Source of the DNA: Pseudomonadota bacterium
GTDB taxonomy: Bacteria > Myxococcota_A > Polyangia > Polyangiales > Polyangiaceae
Assembly (NCBI GenBank): GCA_023428245.1
Contig: JAEYYX010000129.1
Span: 13,967 to 77,966 of the forward strand
Length of the DNA stretch: 64,000 bases
Reading direction: 5' to 3'
Positions 1-8,640 of this stretch are shown piece after piece (the first letter of the stretch is position 1; each line of letters begins with the position of its first letter). The notes beneath the pieces were generated by a model. It saw nothing but the letters and a program-made list of their open reading frames with translations, made no database searches and had not been told where the DNA came from. The position numbers and the translations under genes are program-made.

Positions 1-11
1 CTCCGAAAAAG

Positions 12-695
12 ATGGAGCGCCTGACGCCCCCCCCGCCCGAGGACGATCCGCTCCCGCTCCCGAAGCCGAAGACCGCACCCACGTTTCGCATCGACGAACT
101 CGGACCTCTCGTCGGCTTCTCCCGCAGCATGCTGACAACGCCGGACGGTCGAGAGAGCGCCACCGGGCGAGCGCAGCTCACGGGCGATCTGTCAGCAGAG
201 AAGGAGTACATCACCGACAAGGTCGTCGTGATCCAGGTCGACCGGAAGGCGCAGCCTGAGTGGGTCTCGCTTTACTTGAAAGAAGTATTCGCCCTCTCGC
301 CGAAGAGCGTGCTCATCGAGACTGAGTCGCGCCCGGAATATCCGAAATCGATCGAGTTCTTGTCCCGCTCGGCCCAGACTCAGGCCGATCCCTGCACGAT
401 CGTAGGGACAGTGACGGAGCAGCGCGCCACCGCTATTTGGCGTGTTTCCGGCGGAACTGCCCGCAAGCGCCCCCGCGGCATGAGCGGACCTGACCTGACG
501 CGGACCGCCGATACGATCCAAAGCATGTTCAAGGGCTGCAAGAGCGACCTGTTCATCGTCCACGCCGCGCCCGGTGTGGAGTGGGGCATGATCTACGATC
601 TGGCCGGTGCCGGCCTCGCGGTTCCTGAGAGTCCTCTCAAGCGGGCAGCGTTACCCGAGACCCGGCCGACGCCGGGCCAAGCCGTGACGCTCTAG
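12..695 (+). CDS. Uncharacterised protein, possibly 5'-truncated by the window edge
   Basis: The visible 227 residues start with a Pro/Lys-rich stretch (about residues 5-25) and continue as an alpha/beta-looking soluble domain. No stop occurs in frame between base 1 and the ATG, so the real start may lie outside the window. Two segments, around residues 70-115 and 170-205, loosely resemble the periplasmic half of ExbD/TolR-type proteins (a beta strand followed by a cysteine-containing helix, then a strand and an amphipathic helix), but there is no visible N-terminal transmembrane segment. The function is therefore unassigned. The 3' end overlaps the convergent response-regulator gene by 45 bases. 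Confidence 0.6.
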   Translation: MERLTPPPPEDDPLPLPKPKTAPTFRIDELGPLVGFSRSMLTTPDGRESATGRAQLTGDLSAEKEYITDKVVVIQVDRKAQPEWVSLYLKEVFALSPKSVLIETESRPEYPKSIEFLSRSAQTQADPCTIVGTVTEQRATAIWRVSGGTARKRPRGMSGPDLTRTADTIQSMFKGCKSDLFIVHAAPGVEWGMIYDLAGAGLAVPESPLKRAALPETRPTPGQAVTL

Positions 696-1118
696 GATGC
701 GAGCGGCCACCGCCTCGAGCTCCATGAGCCGAAACGGCTTGTGCAAGATCGCTCCGGTGTAGCTTGCGACGAAGTCGCGCGCCTCGTCCGTCACCGCTCC
801 ACCGGTCATCAGCACGAAGCGCGGGAGCAGCTCCGGTCGTAGCTCGGTGAGCTGCTGGTAGATCTCGATCCCCGAAAGGTTCGGTAAGCTCAGGTCACAG
901 AGGATCAGATCGAATCTCTCCCCACCAAGGAGGCGCTCGAGGGCGACCTCTCCGAGCGCCTCGAGCTCGACAGAGAAAGAGCCTTCCAGCCCGAGCTTGA
1001 GCGTCTGCCCGAGCAGGGGTTCGTCGTCGATCACCAGAACCCGGGGATCGGTCCCCGCAGTGGGCACTCGGCCCGCGGGCAAGTGCTCATCGATCGTACT
1101 TTTGTCAGCCACTCTCAT
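651..1118 (-). CDS. Single-domain response regulator (CheY-like receiver)
   Basis: This 155-residue protein is one receiver domain with a short N-terminal tail. Acidic-pocket residues are D31 and D32 in VLVIDDEP, the phosphoacceptor is D75 in LILCDLSLPN, T105 lies in LMTGG and the conserved lysine is K127 in HKPF. No DNA-binding or enzymatic output domain follows, so it probably acts through protein contacts after phosphorylation by a histidine kinase that is not in this window. The ATG at 1118 was chosen because a GGGGGCGAG Shine-Dalgarno-like stretch precedes it; the frame stays open upstream but becomes low-complexity. It is divergent from the sigma factor gene and its end overlaps the convergent gene to its left. 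Confidence 0.88.
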   Translation of the reverse strand: MRVADKSTIDEHLPAGRVPTAGTDPRVLVIDDEPLLGQTLKLGLEGSFSVELEALGEVALERLLGGERFDLILCDLSLPNLSGIEIYQQLTELRPELLPRFVLMTGGAVTDEARDFVASYTGAILHKPFRLMELEAVAARILERHGLARRRPGLG

Positions 1119-1249
1119 CGCTCGCCCCCAGCGGCGGACCGCCCCGCGCGCCCCTCGCCACTCCCCATTGAAGCTACAGAGCGGCCCTCCTGCAACTTTC
1201 TTTAGAGGAACTCCGCCATCAGCACTTCCGGGCCCCAGACCGGCGCCCC

Positions 1250-2389
1250 TTGACGCCCCCCCGAGAGGGCGCCTTACGTTCACCAATCCCCGTGGCCGCG
1301 TCCCGTAAAACCCAAGCCCCCGCGAAGGGCGTCTCCCGGCCTAAGAGCCAAGGCTCGAAGCGGAGCGTCCGAGAAGCGAACCGGACCGACGTCCAGGAAA
1401 CCGAGAGGGACGATGAGGGCGGCGAAGAGGAACCCATCATCGTCGAAGGCGAGGTGATCGGGCCCGAGGAACCTATCGCGTTTGAAGATCTCGCGCCGAC
1501 GAAGAGCCTCGTTCCCGCGAAAGTTTCCGATCGCGGTCTCGCGCGCTTCGATCCACTCGAAGCGTACATGCGCGAGGTCCAGGCTCATAAATTGCTCTCT
1601 CCCGAGGAGGAGAAGGCCCTAGCGGTACGCTACGTGGAGTCGGGTGACGTCAATGCTGCCGCACGGCTCGTCACCGCGCATCTGCGTCTCGTGGTCAAGA
1701 TCGCTTACGAGTATCGACGAGCGTACCGCAACATGATGGACCTCATTCAAGAGGGAAACATGGGCCTCATGCAGGCCGTGCGGAAGTACGATCCGTACCG
1801 CGGCGTCAAACTCTCGAGCTACGCCGCGTGGTGGATTCGGGCTTACATGCTCCGTTACATCCTCGCGAACTTCAGGCTCGTAAAGATCGGTACCACGCAG
1901 GCCCAGCGCAAGCTCTTCTTCAACCTCAACAAGGAGAAGGCGAAACTCACGGCTCTCGGCATCGATCCGAGCAACGCCGAGATCGCCAAGCGGCTCGACG
2001 TGACGGAAGGGGACGTCGAGGAGATGGACAAGCGGCTCGCGCGCAACGACGCGTCCCTCGATGCCCCGGTCAGCGAAGCCGACGGGCGACAGATCTCCCG
2101 CGTCGAGCTGTTGCCGTCGCCGGGGACGTCTCCCGAAGCCGTCAACGAGGGCGCCGAACTCAGCTTCCTCGTGCGCGAACACCTCGATACTTTCCGCAAA
2201 CAGCTTCAAGGGAAAGATCTCATCATCTTCGACGAGCGGCTTGTCGCCGACGAGCCGAAGACACTACAGGACCTGGGCGACCAGTTTGGCGTATCGCGCG
2301 AGCGCGTCCGCCAGCTCGAAGCTCGGCTCACCGGCAAGCTCCGAGAATATCTCTCCGAGCGCCTCGGTGACGCTGTGACCGTGGACTGA
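1250..2389 (+). CDS. rpoH: RNA polymerase sigma factor, RpoH (sigma-32) type
   Basis: A group 3/4-border sigma factor with the hallmarks of heat-shock sigma factors. Region 2 runs about residues 137-208 (DLIQEGNMGLMQAV, then the aromatic YAAWWIRAYM that melts the -10), and the RpoH box QRKLFFNL sits at 219-226. The region 4 helix-turn-helix is at about 338-365 (LQDLGDQFGVSRERVRQLE). It is 379 residues against about 285 for enterobacterial RpoH. The extra length is a roughly 100-residue N-terminal extension rich in Glu, Asp and basic patches. The start is uncertain: the longest reading begins at TTG 1250 and GTG 1292 is an alternative, neither with a clear ribosome binding site. dnaJ, a typical RpoH target, lies elsewhere in the window. 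The gene is 7 bases upstream of rsmI. Confidence 0.88.
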   Translation: MTPPREGALRSPIPVAASRKTQAPAKGVSRPKSQGSKRSVREANRTDVQETERDDEGGEEEPIIVEGEVIGPEEPIAFEDLAPTKSLVPAKVSDRGLARFDPLEAYMREVQAHKLLSPEEEKALAVRYVESGDVNAAARLVTAHLRLVVKIAYEYRRAYRNMMDLIQEGNMGLMQAVRKYDPYRGVKLSSYAAWWIRAYMLRYILANFRLVKIGTTQAQRKLFFNLNKEKAKLTALGIDPSNAEIAKRLDVTEGDVEEMDKRLARNDASLDAPVSEADGRQISRVELLPSPGTSPEAVNEGAELSFLVREHLDTFRKQLQGKDLIIFDERLVADEPKTLQDLGDQFGVSRERVRQLEARLTGKLREYLSERLGDAVTVD

Positions 2390-2396
2390 TGGGCCG

Positions 2397-3293
2397 ATGA
2401 GTCGCGGCACGTTGGCGCTCGTCGGTACACCGATCGGGAACCTCGGAGATATCACCTACCGGGCGGTGGAAACTCTCCGCTCTGCTGATCGCATCTTCGC
2501 AGAAGACACTCGCCGTACTCGCGTGCTCCTATCGCACCTGCAGATCGAAGGAAAAAGGTTGCACTCCCTGCACGCTCACTCCACGGCCCGCGACATCGAG
2601 GTCGCCCTCGAGATCCTGGAAGGAGGCGAGACGATTGCATTGGTCACGGACGCGGGCATGCCGGCCATCAGCGACCCGGGAGCCGAACTCGTCCGCCGCG
2701 CACGTGAAGCAGGGTTACCGGTGACAGTGATCCCCGGGCCGAGCGCAGTTACGAGCGCAGTTGCGCTCGCTGGGTTCGGCGGGTCCGCTTTTCACTTCCT
2801 CGGGTTCCTTCCGCGCCGCACGGGCAAGAGGCGCGAAGCGATCCTTGAGCTGCGCTCACTCGCTTGCCCGATCGTGTTCTTCGAATCACCGCGGAGGATT
2901 CAGGAGACGCTCGCCGAGCTCCACGAACTCCTTGGGCCCCGGGCCGTCGTGATCGGTCGCGAGCTCACGAAGAAGTTCGAAGAAGTGATTCACTCGACAC
3001 TGGATCGCGCCGCGGAGGGGCGCGAGGAGTGGCTCGGGGAGCTCACCGTCGTGGTCGAAGGGGCGCGGGGTGACACTCCCCCTGGGCAGGACGAGCAGGA
3101 CGTCGATGAGAAGATCAGCGACCTGCTTCGCGCGGGACTGTCGACCCGAGACGTAGTCAGTCAGCTCGCCGGATCGCGCGATCGGGAAGGCAAGCGACTC
3201 AGCAAGCGCGAGCTCTACGGGCGGGCGGAAACGCTCCGCACCGAGGGCCTCGAGTCGGCGCCCGGAGAGGACTCGGACCCTGAGATGTGCTAA
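2397..3293 (+). CDS. rsmI: 16S rRNA (cytidine-1402-2'-O)-methyltransferase RsmI
   Basis: RsmI uses S-adenosylmethionine to methylate the 2'-OH of C1402 in the decoding centre of 16S rRNA. The N-terminal signature TLALVGTPIGNLGDITYRA, the EDTRRTRVLL segment, DAGMPAISDPG (about residues 85-95) and VIPGPSAVTSA are the tetrapyrrole-methylase-fold motifs typical of this enzyme. FFESPRRI and GRELTKKFEE complete the family pattern. The length (298 residues) is normal; the last 60 residues form a charged tail with an RsmI-like SKRELYGRA helix. It starts 7 bases after the sigma factor stop, so the two are probably co-transcribed; ffh follows 47 bases downstream. Confidence 0.95.
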   Translation: MSRGTLALVGTPIGNLGDITYRAVETLRSADRIFAEDTRRTRVLLSHLQIEGKRLHSLHAHSTARDIEVALEILEGGETIALVTDAGMPAISDPGAELVRRAREAGLPVTVIPGPSAVTSAVALAGFGGSAFHFLGFLPRRTGKRREAILELRSLACPIVFFESPRRIQETLAELHELLGPRAVVIGRELTKKFEEVIHSTLDRAAEGREEWLGELTVVVEGARGDTPPGQDEQDVDEKISDLLRAGLSTRDVVSQLAGSRDREGKRLSKRELYGRAETLRTEGLESAPGEDSDPEMC

Positions 3294-3340
3294 GGGCCGG
3301 GCCTCCCTGGGCCCTTTTGGCCCTTTCTCGGAATTTCACC

Positions 3341-5014
3341 GTGTTCGAAGCACTCTCCTCCGGCTTCAGAGAAGCCAAGAATCGCCTCGCAGGCCTCACC
3401 GAACTCGACTCTAAGAACATCCAGCCCGCGCTGGTCGAGGTGCGCAAGTCGCTGCTCGATGCGGACGTGGAGCTGGGCGTCGTCAAACGATTTCTGGCGC
3501 GCGTAGAAGAAGCCGCCCTCGGACAGACTGTCCAGACCCGCATCAAGACTCAGGGCGTGACGCACAAGGCCAGTGCGTCGGACGTCTTCGTCAAGATCTG
3601 CCACGATGAACTGGTCCAGTTCCTCAAGGGCGACGAGCGCCCCGCGATCCAATACGCGAGCTCAGGCCCGACCGGCATCATGATGGTCGGCCTTCAGGGC
3701 TCCGGTAAGACGACCTCCTCCGCCAAGTTGGCGCGCCTCCTGGCAAGCGAAGGCAAAAAGCCGCTCCTTGTTGCCGCCGACATGCAGCGTCCCGCCGCCG
3801 TCGAGCAGCTCAAGATCCTCGGCAAGCAGATCGATGTTCCCGTCTGGAACATCCCCGGCGCCACCCCGGTCGAGATCTGCGTGAGCGGCCTGGAGCACGC
3901 CAAAAAGGAAGGTTTCGACGTCATCATCTACGACACCGCGGGTCGGCTCGCTATCGACGAAGATCTGATGGCGGAGCTCGCCTCCATCTACACTCTCACC
4001 AAGCCGAGCAACTCGCTGCTCGTGGTCGACTCGATGATCGGCCAAGACTCGGTGAAGACGGCTCGTGGCTTCGGCTCGCGCCTCGAGCTCACCGGGGTCA
4101 TCCTCACCAAACTCGACGGCGACGCGCGCGGCGGCGCTGCGCTCAACGTACTCGAGATCACCGGCGCACCCGTGGTGTTCGTCGGTATGGGCGAGACGAC
4201 GGACAAGCTCGAAGAGTTCCGTCCCGAAGGCATGGCAAGCCGCGTCCTTGGCATGGGCGACGTCGTCGGCCTGATGAAAGACTTCGAGCAGGTCGTCGAC
4301 AAGAAGAAGGCAGAAGAAGACGCGCTCCGCATGATGCAGGGGCAGTTCACGCTCGACGACTTTTTGAATCAGATCCGAATGATTCAAAAGATGGGGTCGA
4401 TTCGCGACCTCATGGACAAGATCCCAGGCATGAGCCAGATGCTGCCGCCGGGCGCTGCAGACATGATGGACGAGAGCGAGCTGTCGCGGATCGAAGCCAT
4501 GATCCAGTCGATGACTCGCTCGGAGAAGCTCGATCCGCAGTCCTTCGTTCGCGAGCCGAGCCGAGCCCGTCGCGTCGCGCGCGGCAGCGGTCACACCGAG
4601 CAAGCCGTGAACGAGCTCGTGCAAAAGTTCCTGTTCATGCAGCAGATGATGGGCGGCTTCGGACAGAATCTCGGAATGCTCGGGAACATCCCTGGCCTCA
4701 AGGGACTCGCGCTCGCGCGGAACGCTCGCCGGGCTATGAAAAATGGCAAGATGCCGGCGGGTATGCCGGATCTCAGCTCGCTCATGGGTGGAGGCGGCAT
4801 GCCCGGCGGATTCCCACCAGGGCTCGGCGGCATGCCTCCGGGCATGGGTGGATTTCCCGGCATGGGCGGATTTCCCGGCATGGGCGGATTTCCCGGAATG
4901 GGCGGCGGCGCACCAGCTGCGCCGAAGATGAAAACCCTCAGCAAGAGCGAGAAGAACGCACGGAAGAATGCGCGCAAGGCTGAGAAGGATGCGCGGAAAA
5001 AAGGTCGAAAGTGA
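3341..5014 (+). CDS. ffh: Signal recognition particle GTPase Ffh (SRP54)
   Basis: Ffh binds 4.5S RNA and the signal sequences of nascent membrane proteins and docks with FtsY. In order: the N domain (residues 1-90), the G domain with P-loop GLQGSGKTT (about 117-125), DTAGR and TKLDGDARGG, then a methionine-rich M domain with many MM/QM pairs. The GTG at 3341 was chosen because it starts the family-typical VFEALSSGF; the open frame upstream is non-homologous and overlaps rsmI. At 557 residues it is about 100 longer than usual. The excess is a Gly/Met/Pro repeat tail followed by a Lys/Arg-rich end that could contact RNA. Confidence 0.95.
   Translation: MFEALSSGFREAKNRLAGLTELDSKNIQPALVEVRKSLLDADVELGVVKRFLARVEEAALGQTVQTRIKTQGVTHKASASDVFVKICHDELVQFLKGDERPAIQYASSGPTGIMMVGLQGSGKTTSSAKLARLLASEGKKPLLVAADMQRPAAVEQLKILGKQIDVPVWNIPGATPVEICVSGLEHAKKEGFDVIIYDTAGRLAIDEDLMAELASIYTLTKPSNSLLVVDSMIGQDSVKTARGFGSRLELTGVILTKLDGDARGGAALNVLEITGAPVVFVGMGETTDKLEEFRPEGMASRVLGMGDVVGLMKDFEQVVDKKKAEEDALRMMQGQFTLDDFLNQIRMIQKMGSIRDLMDKIPGMSQMLPPGAADMMDESELSRIEAMIQSMTRSEKLDPQSFVREPSRARRVARGSGHTEQAVNELVQKFLFMQQMMGGFGQNLGMLGNIPGLKGLALARNARRAMKNGKMPAGMPDLSSLMGGGGMPGGFPPGLGGMPPGMGGFPGMGGFPGMGGFPGMGGGAPAAPKMKTLSKSEKNARKNARKAEKDARKKGRK
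4850..4903 (+). repeat. Three 18-bp tandem repeats in the 3' part of ffh
   Basis: Three consecutive copies of GGATTTCCCGGCATGGGC (the third with one change, GGAATG) encode the Gly-Phe-Pro-Gly-Met-Gly hexapeptide repeat in the Ffh tail. The near identity of the third-codon positions suggests recent expansion, so copy number may vary among strains. Confidence 0.9.
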
Positions 5015-5022
5015 CCCTTCAG

Positions 5023-5057
5023 TCGGCCGCGGCGGGCCTTGTCTCGCGCGCGGCCGA
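5023..5057 (+). terminator. Inverted repeat after ffh, weak terminator candidate
   Basis: TCGGCCGCG at 5023-5031 is exactly complementary to CGCGGCCGA at 5049-5057, with a 17-base loop. It lies 9 bases past the ffh stop in the convergent gap before the membrane-protein gene. No T-run follows on either strand, so Rho-independent function is doubtful. Confidence 0.3.
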
Positions 5058-5086
5058 AGCGCGCTCTTGGCCCCCGCGCGGGGCTC

Positions 5087-5614
5087 TTACTGTCCACTCA
5101 TCTGCAAGCGCTCACCCAGGTAAGCTCCGATGAGTGAGAAGAGCACGCCGAGCGCCGAGAAAAGCGCATACATGAAGGCGGGCATCGTCCGCACGGTCTG
5201 ACCGCTGTAGAGGATGAACGCGGTCGGGAGCGCGACAAGGAACACCGCTACCGCGGGCTCCGTGAACGTTCGCCCGGGAGAGATCAGCCCCACGAGCATC
5301 CCTCCAACGAACCAGACCGGAATCGCGACCATCATTCCGGCGGAACCTTCGAAATCGAGGGCTGGAATGACCGCGGGCAGGCCGATCACGATCGCGCCCG
5401 TGAGCACGACCATGACGCCGATAGCGATCGCGAACCAGAGAAGATTGAAGGACTGAGCCGCCATGACGTTGTTCGGCGTCGAGGCACGAACGGAGACGGG
5501 CCCCCCCTCCTCCATCCGGGCGCCACACGAGACGCAGCGACCCGCGTCGAGCGGCAGCTTGTTGGAAAATCCGCAGCTTGCGCAGACGGCAGTCTTCTTC
5601 TTGTCCCCGGCCAT
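5087..5614 (-). CDS. Zinc-ribbon membrane protein of unknown function
   Basis: A 175-residue protein with an N-terminal zinc ribbon, CASCGFSNKL...GRCVSCGARM (two CxxC pairs at about residues 11-36), followed by three to four hydrophobic segments (about 58-85, 95-118, 125-140 and 145-168). The layout suggests a cytosolic metal-binding knuckle attached to an inner-membrane bundle. I do not recognise a named family. The start MAGDKKK was chosen because GAGAGGA lies just upstream of the ATG. It converges on ffh and is divergent from the ThiO-like oxidase gene. Confidence 0.75.
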   Translation of the reverse strand: MAGDKKKTAVCASCGFSNKLPLDAGRCVSCGARMEEGGPVSVRASTPNNVMAAQSFNLLWFAIAIGVMVVLTGAIVIGLPAVIPALDFEGSAGMMVAIPVWFVGGMLVGLISPGRTFTEPAVAVFLVALPTAFILYSGQTVRTMPAFMYALFSALGVLFSLIGAYLGERLQMSGQ

Positions 5615-5741
5615 TGATCCTCTCGAAGCTCCTTGAGTCGAACGAGGAGGATAGCGGACGAAACGCGAGAACCAATAGCCCCCCACAATACGATGGCGCT
5701 CTGGCGTGGATCGCGAGCCGATTCCCTGGCACAAGAGGGCC

Positions 5742-6884
5742 ATGGCTGACCCTGCGAAGAAGAGTGTCGTCATCATCGGTGGCGGGCTCATGGGCACCTC
5801 GGCAGCCTTGGAGCTCGCCGAACGCGGTTTTTCCGTAACCGTACTGGAAAAGGCCCTCCCGGGCGCGGAAGCGTCGAGCGCGGCGGCTGGCATTTTGGGC
5901 CCCGAGATCGAGAACGTTCGCCCCGGACCGCTTTTGGAACTCTGCCGGATGAGTCGACGTTTATATCCAGAGTGGATCAGGCGGCTCCACACGGCGACCG
6001 GGCTCGACACTGACTTCCACGAAGGGGGCTCCTTCGACGTCGCTTTCGCCGAGGCAGAGCTCAAGGAAAAGCGCAGCCGCCGCGCCTTCCAAACCGAGAC
6101 TGGAGGCGGCGCAGAGCTCTCCGGAGACGAGGCCCGTCAGCGCATCTCGGCGCTCGCGGAAGAGGCAAAGGGCGCGATCCATTTCCCCGACGACGCCCAC
6201 ATCGCCCCGCGCCAGTTGTTTCGCGCGATCCGGATCGCCGCCGAACGCGCGGGTGTAAAGATTCGCTCGGGCGTGGGGGTGCGAGGCTTGGACTTCGCCT
6301 CCTCCGAACAAAAAAAGGTCTCCGGCGTCCTCCTCGATGACGGGAGCAAGCTCAGCGCGGCCTGGACTGTGGTCGCCGCAGGAAGCTGGACGCCCCTCGT
6401 GAGCGGCCTGCCTCTCGAGCGGGGCGCGATCGTGCCGGCGCGCGGTCAGGTCATTGAGCTCGACGGGCATTTTCCGCGTTTCCAGTCCGTACTCTTTGGA
6501 TCGGACATTTACATGGTCCCGAGGAGCGACGGCCGCGTGGTGGTGGGCTCGACTCTCGAGTTCGTCGGCTATCAGAAGGCCGTCACGGCTCAAGGAGTGC
6601 ACCGGCTCCTCAGTGGGGCCATGCGCCTGGTCCCAAGCCTGGCTCAAGCAGAGCTCGTCGACAGCTGGTCGAACTTCCGGCCCTACACCCCCGATGAACG
6701 CCCGATCCTCGGCACCTTTGGCATTGAAGGCCTCATCGTCGCCTCGGGGCACTACCGCATGGGCATCCTGCTCGCCCCCATCACGGCCCAAGTCGTCCTC
6801 AGTTTGGCCGAGGGTCGTCCAGCGCCGCTTGATCTCGCACCGTTTGAGCCCCGAAGGAGCTTTGCCGGCTCCGCCCCGCGTTGA
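5742..6884 (+). CDS. thiO: FAD-dependent amine oxidase, glycine oxidase ThiO type
   Basis: A DAO-family flavoenzyme. The Rossmann motif VVIIGGGLMGTSAALELAERG lies at residues 9-29 with the acidic ribose-binding residue in VTVLEKA. The C-terminal signature RPYTPDERPILG...GLIVASGHYRMGILLAP is typical of ThiO, which oxidises glycine to the imine that enters the thiazole of thiamine. No thiamine genes or TPP-riboswitch-like element were seen nearby, so a broader amino-acid oxidase role is possible. The ATG at 5742 follows AAGAGGG; a GTG at 5706 would add 12 residues. It is 57 bases upstream of purM on the same strand. Confidence 0.8.
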   Translation: MADPAKKSVVIIGGGLMGTSAALELAERGFSVTVLEKALPGAEASSAAAGILGPEIENVRPGPLLELCRMSRRLYPEWIRRLHTATGLDTDFHEGGSFDVAFAEAELKEKRSRRAFQTETGGGAELSGDEARQRISALAEEAKGAIHFPDDAHIAPRQLFRAIRIAAERAGVKIRSGVGVRGLDFASSEQKKVSGVLLDDGSKLSAAWTVVAAGSWTPLVSGLPLERGAIVPARGQVIELDGHFPRFQSVLFGSDIYMVPRSDGRVVVGSTLEFVGYQKAVTAQGVHRLLSGAMRLVPSLAQAELVDSWSNFRPYTPDERPILGTFGIEGLIVASGHYRMGILLAPITAQVVLSLAEGRPAPLDLAPFEPRRSFAGSAPR

Positions 6885-6941
6885 GCCAGAGCCGCTCACG
6901 CCGGGTGGAGTCGCCGCCAGGGCTCTGGTAAAGCGGCGCCC

Positions 6942-8000
6942 ATGGCCGTGACCTACCGGGACGCTGGCGTCGACATCGACGAGGCGAACTCCATGATTGA
7001 GCGCATCAAACCCCTCGGCGCTCGCACGAAGACCCCTTTCGTCCTCGAGGGGATCGGCGGATTCGCCGGGCTCTGTGGGCTCCCCAAGGGGCTCGAGGAG
7101 CCGGTCCTGGTGAGCGGGACGGACGGCGTCGGCACCAAACTCAAGGTCGCCTTCGCTCTCCGGAAGCACGACACGATCGGCCAAGACCTCGTCGCCATGT
7201 GCGTCAACGACGTGCTTACGACCGGAGCTCAACCGCTCTTCTTCCTCGACTACTTCGGGACCGGAAAACTCAAGGCGGACACCGGCGCGGCTGTAGTCCG
7301 AGGTATCGCTGATGGCTGTGTGCTCGCGGGTTGCGCGCTGCTCGGGGGAGAGACCGCGGAGCTGCCCGGCATGTACGCGGATGAAGAGTACGATCTGGCC
7401 GGCTTCTCGGTGGGAGTCATCGATCGCAAGAACCTGCTCGGCCCCGCGCGCATCCAGGCTGATGATTCCATCATCGCGGTGCCCTCGACCGGTCTTCACT
7501 CGAACGGCTACAGCTTGGCCCGTCGCGTCATCGAAAGCGAAATGGGCGCGAAGCTCACAGATCACTCCGAGGCTCTCGGCACGACCTACGGTGAGGCCTT
7601 GCTGACCCCCACACGCATCTACGCGCGCGCCGTCCGTTCCCTCCAGGAGCGTCTCGGTCCCGATCTCCACGCTCTCTGTCACGTTACCGGCGGCGGAGTT
7701 CCCGAAAACCTGCCGCGCGTCCTACCCGACGGCGTCGCGGCCGTTTTGGATCAGCTGCGCCCCTGGCCCACGATCTTCCGCGTCATCCGCGAAGGGGGCC
7801 CGGTCGAGCTCGCCGAGATGAGGCGCACCTTCAACCTCGGCATCGGCATGCTCTGCATGGTGAAGAAAGGGCGCGAAGCGGACGCCGTCGCCGCGCTCGC
7901 CGAGGCCTCCGAGGACGCCTACTGGATCGGCCATCTCACCGAACAGAGCGGCGGTGAGCGCGTCCACTACGTGAGCGACCCGGAGGATCGCACTCCGTGA
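6942..8000 (+). CDS. purM: Phosphoribosylformylglycinamidine cyclo-ligase PurM (AIR synthetase)
   Basis: PurM closes the imidazole ring of the purine precursor, converting FGAM to AIR with ATP in the cytosol. The family motifs are all present: TYRDAGVDIDEAN at the start, LVSGTDGVGTKLKVAF (the glycine-rich ATP/substrate loop), DTIGQDLVAMCVNDVLTTGAQPLFFLDY, LLGGETAELPGMY and TGGGVPENLPRVL. The length (352 residues) is normal. The stop overlaps the purN start by the sequence GTGA, indicating translational coupling. Other pur genes are not in the window except guaB, far downstream. Confidence 0.97.
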   Translation: MAVTYRDAGVDIDEANSMIERIKPLGARTKTPFVLEGIGGFAGLCGLPKGLEEPVLVSGTDGVGTKLKVAFALRKHDTIGQDLVAMCVNDVLTTGAQPLFFLDYFGTGKLKADTGAAVVRGIADGCVLAGCALLGGETAELPGMYADEEYDLAGFSVGVIDRKNLLGPARIQADDSIIAVPSTGLHSNGYSLARRVIESEMGAKLTDHSEALGTTYGEALLTPTRIYARAVRSLQERLGPDLHALCHVTGGGVPENLPRVLPDGVAAVLDQLRPWPTIFRVIREGGPVELAEMRRTFNLGIGMLCMVKKGREADAVAALAEASEDAYWIGHLTEQSGGERVHYVSDPEDRTP

Positions 8001-8635
8001 CCCTTGCGCTCGGAGTTCTCATCTCCGGCGGCGGGACAAACCTGCAGGCCATCCTGGACGCCGTCAGGGATGGTCGACTCGATGCTGACCCTAAAGTCGT
8101 GATCAGCAACGTCGCGGGCGCCTTCGGTCTCGAGCGTGCCCGACGCGCTGGGGTCAAGACCCTCGTCATCAATCACCGCTCGTTCGAGAGCCGCGAGGCC
8201 TTTGATGAGGCACTCGTCGCGGCGCTCAAAGAACACGGCGTCGAGTACGTCGCGCTGGCTGGCTTCATGCGAGTTCTCCGCGGCCGGTTTCTCGATGAGT
8301 TTCGCGACCGAACGATCAACATCCACCCCTCGCTGCTCCCGGCTTTTCCGGGAGTCGACGCCCAGAAACAAGCCTTCGACTACGGCGTCCGGTTCGCGGG
8401 TTGCACGGTGCACTTCGTCGAGCCCACCGTCGACAGCGGCCCAATCATCACCCAACGGGTGGTTCCGGTGCTCGAAGGGGACACAAGCGAGACGCTGCGC
8501 CAAAGGATCCTCCTCGAAGAACACGTAGCGTTCATCGAAGCTCTCCACTGGCTCTCGGAGGGCCGCGTTCAGATCGAAGTCGGAGCGAGCGGACGGCGCA
8601 TCACGCGCATCCTTCCGCCCGCTATGAGTGAATAG
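7997..8635 (+). CDS. purN: Phosphoribosylglycinamide formyltransferase PurN
   Basis: PurN transfers a formyl group from 10-formyltetrahydrofolate to GAR in de novo purine synthesis. The phosphate-binding loop ISGGGTNLQAI (9-19) and the catalytic segment INIHPSLLPAFPG with N108 and H110 are intact. The catalytic aspartate is D146 in VDSGPII. The length (212 residues) is normal. It begins with GTG overlapping the purM stop and ends 5 bases before the following FAD-protein gene, so purM, purN, the FAD protein and rsmD form one tight run. Confidence 0.97.
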   Translation: MTLALGVLISGGGTNLQAILDAVRDGRLDADPKVVISNVAGAFGLERARRAGVKTLVINHRSFESREAFDEALVAALKEHGVEYVALAGFMRVLRGRFLDEFRDRTINIHPSLLPAFPGVDAQKQAFDYGVRFAGCTVHFVEPTVDSGPIITQRVVPVLEGDTSETLRQRILLEEHVAFIEALHWLSEGRVQIEVGASGRRITRILPPAMSE

Positions 8636-8640
8636 GGGTC

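Noticed and set aside
5615..5741. TPP riboswitch upstream of the ThiO-like gene
   Set aside because: The conserved CUGAGA and thi-box sequences were not found in the leader.
5961..7682. A 573-residue open frame antisense to thiO and purM
   Set aside because: It runs fully opposite two well-conserved genes, has low-complexity composition and resembles no protein family; long antisense frames are common in GC-rich DNA.
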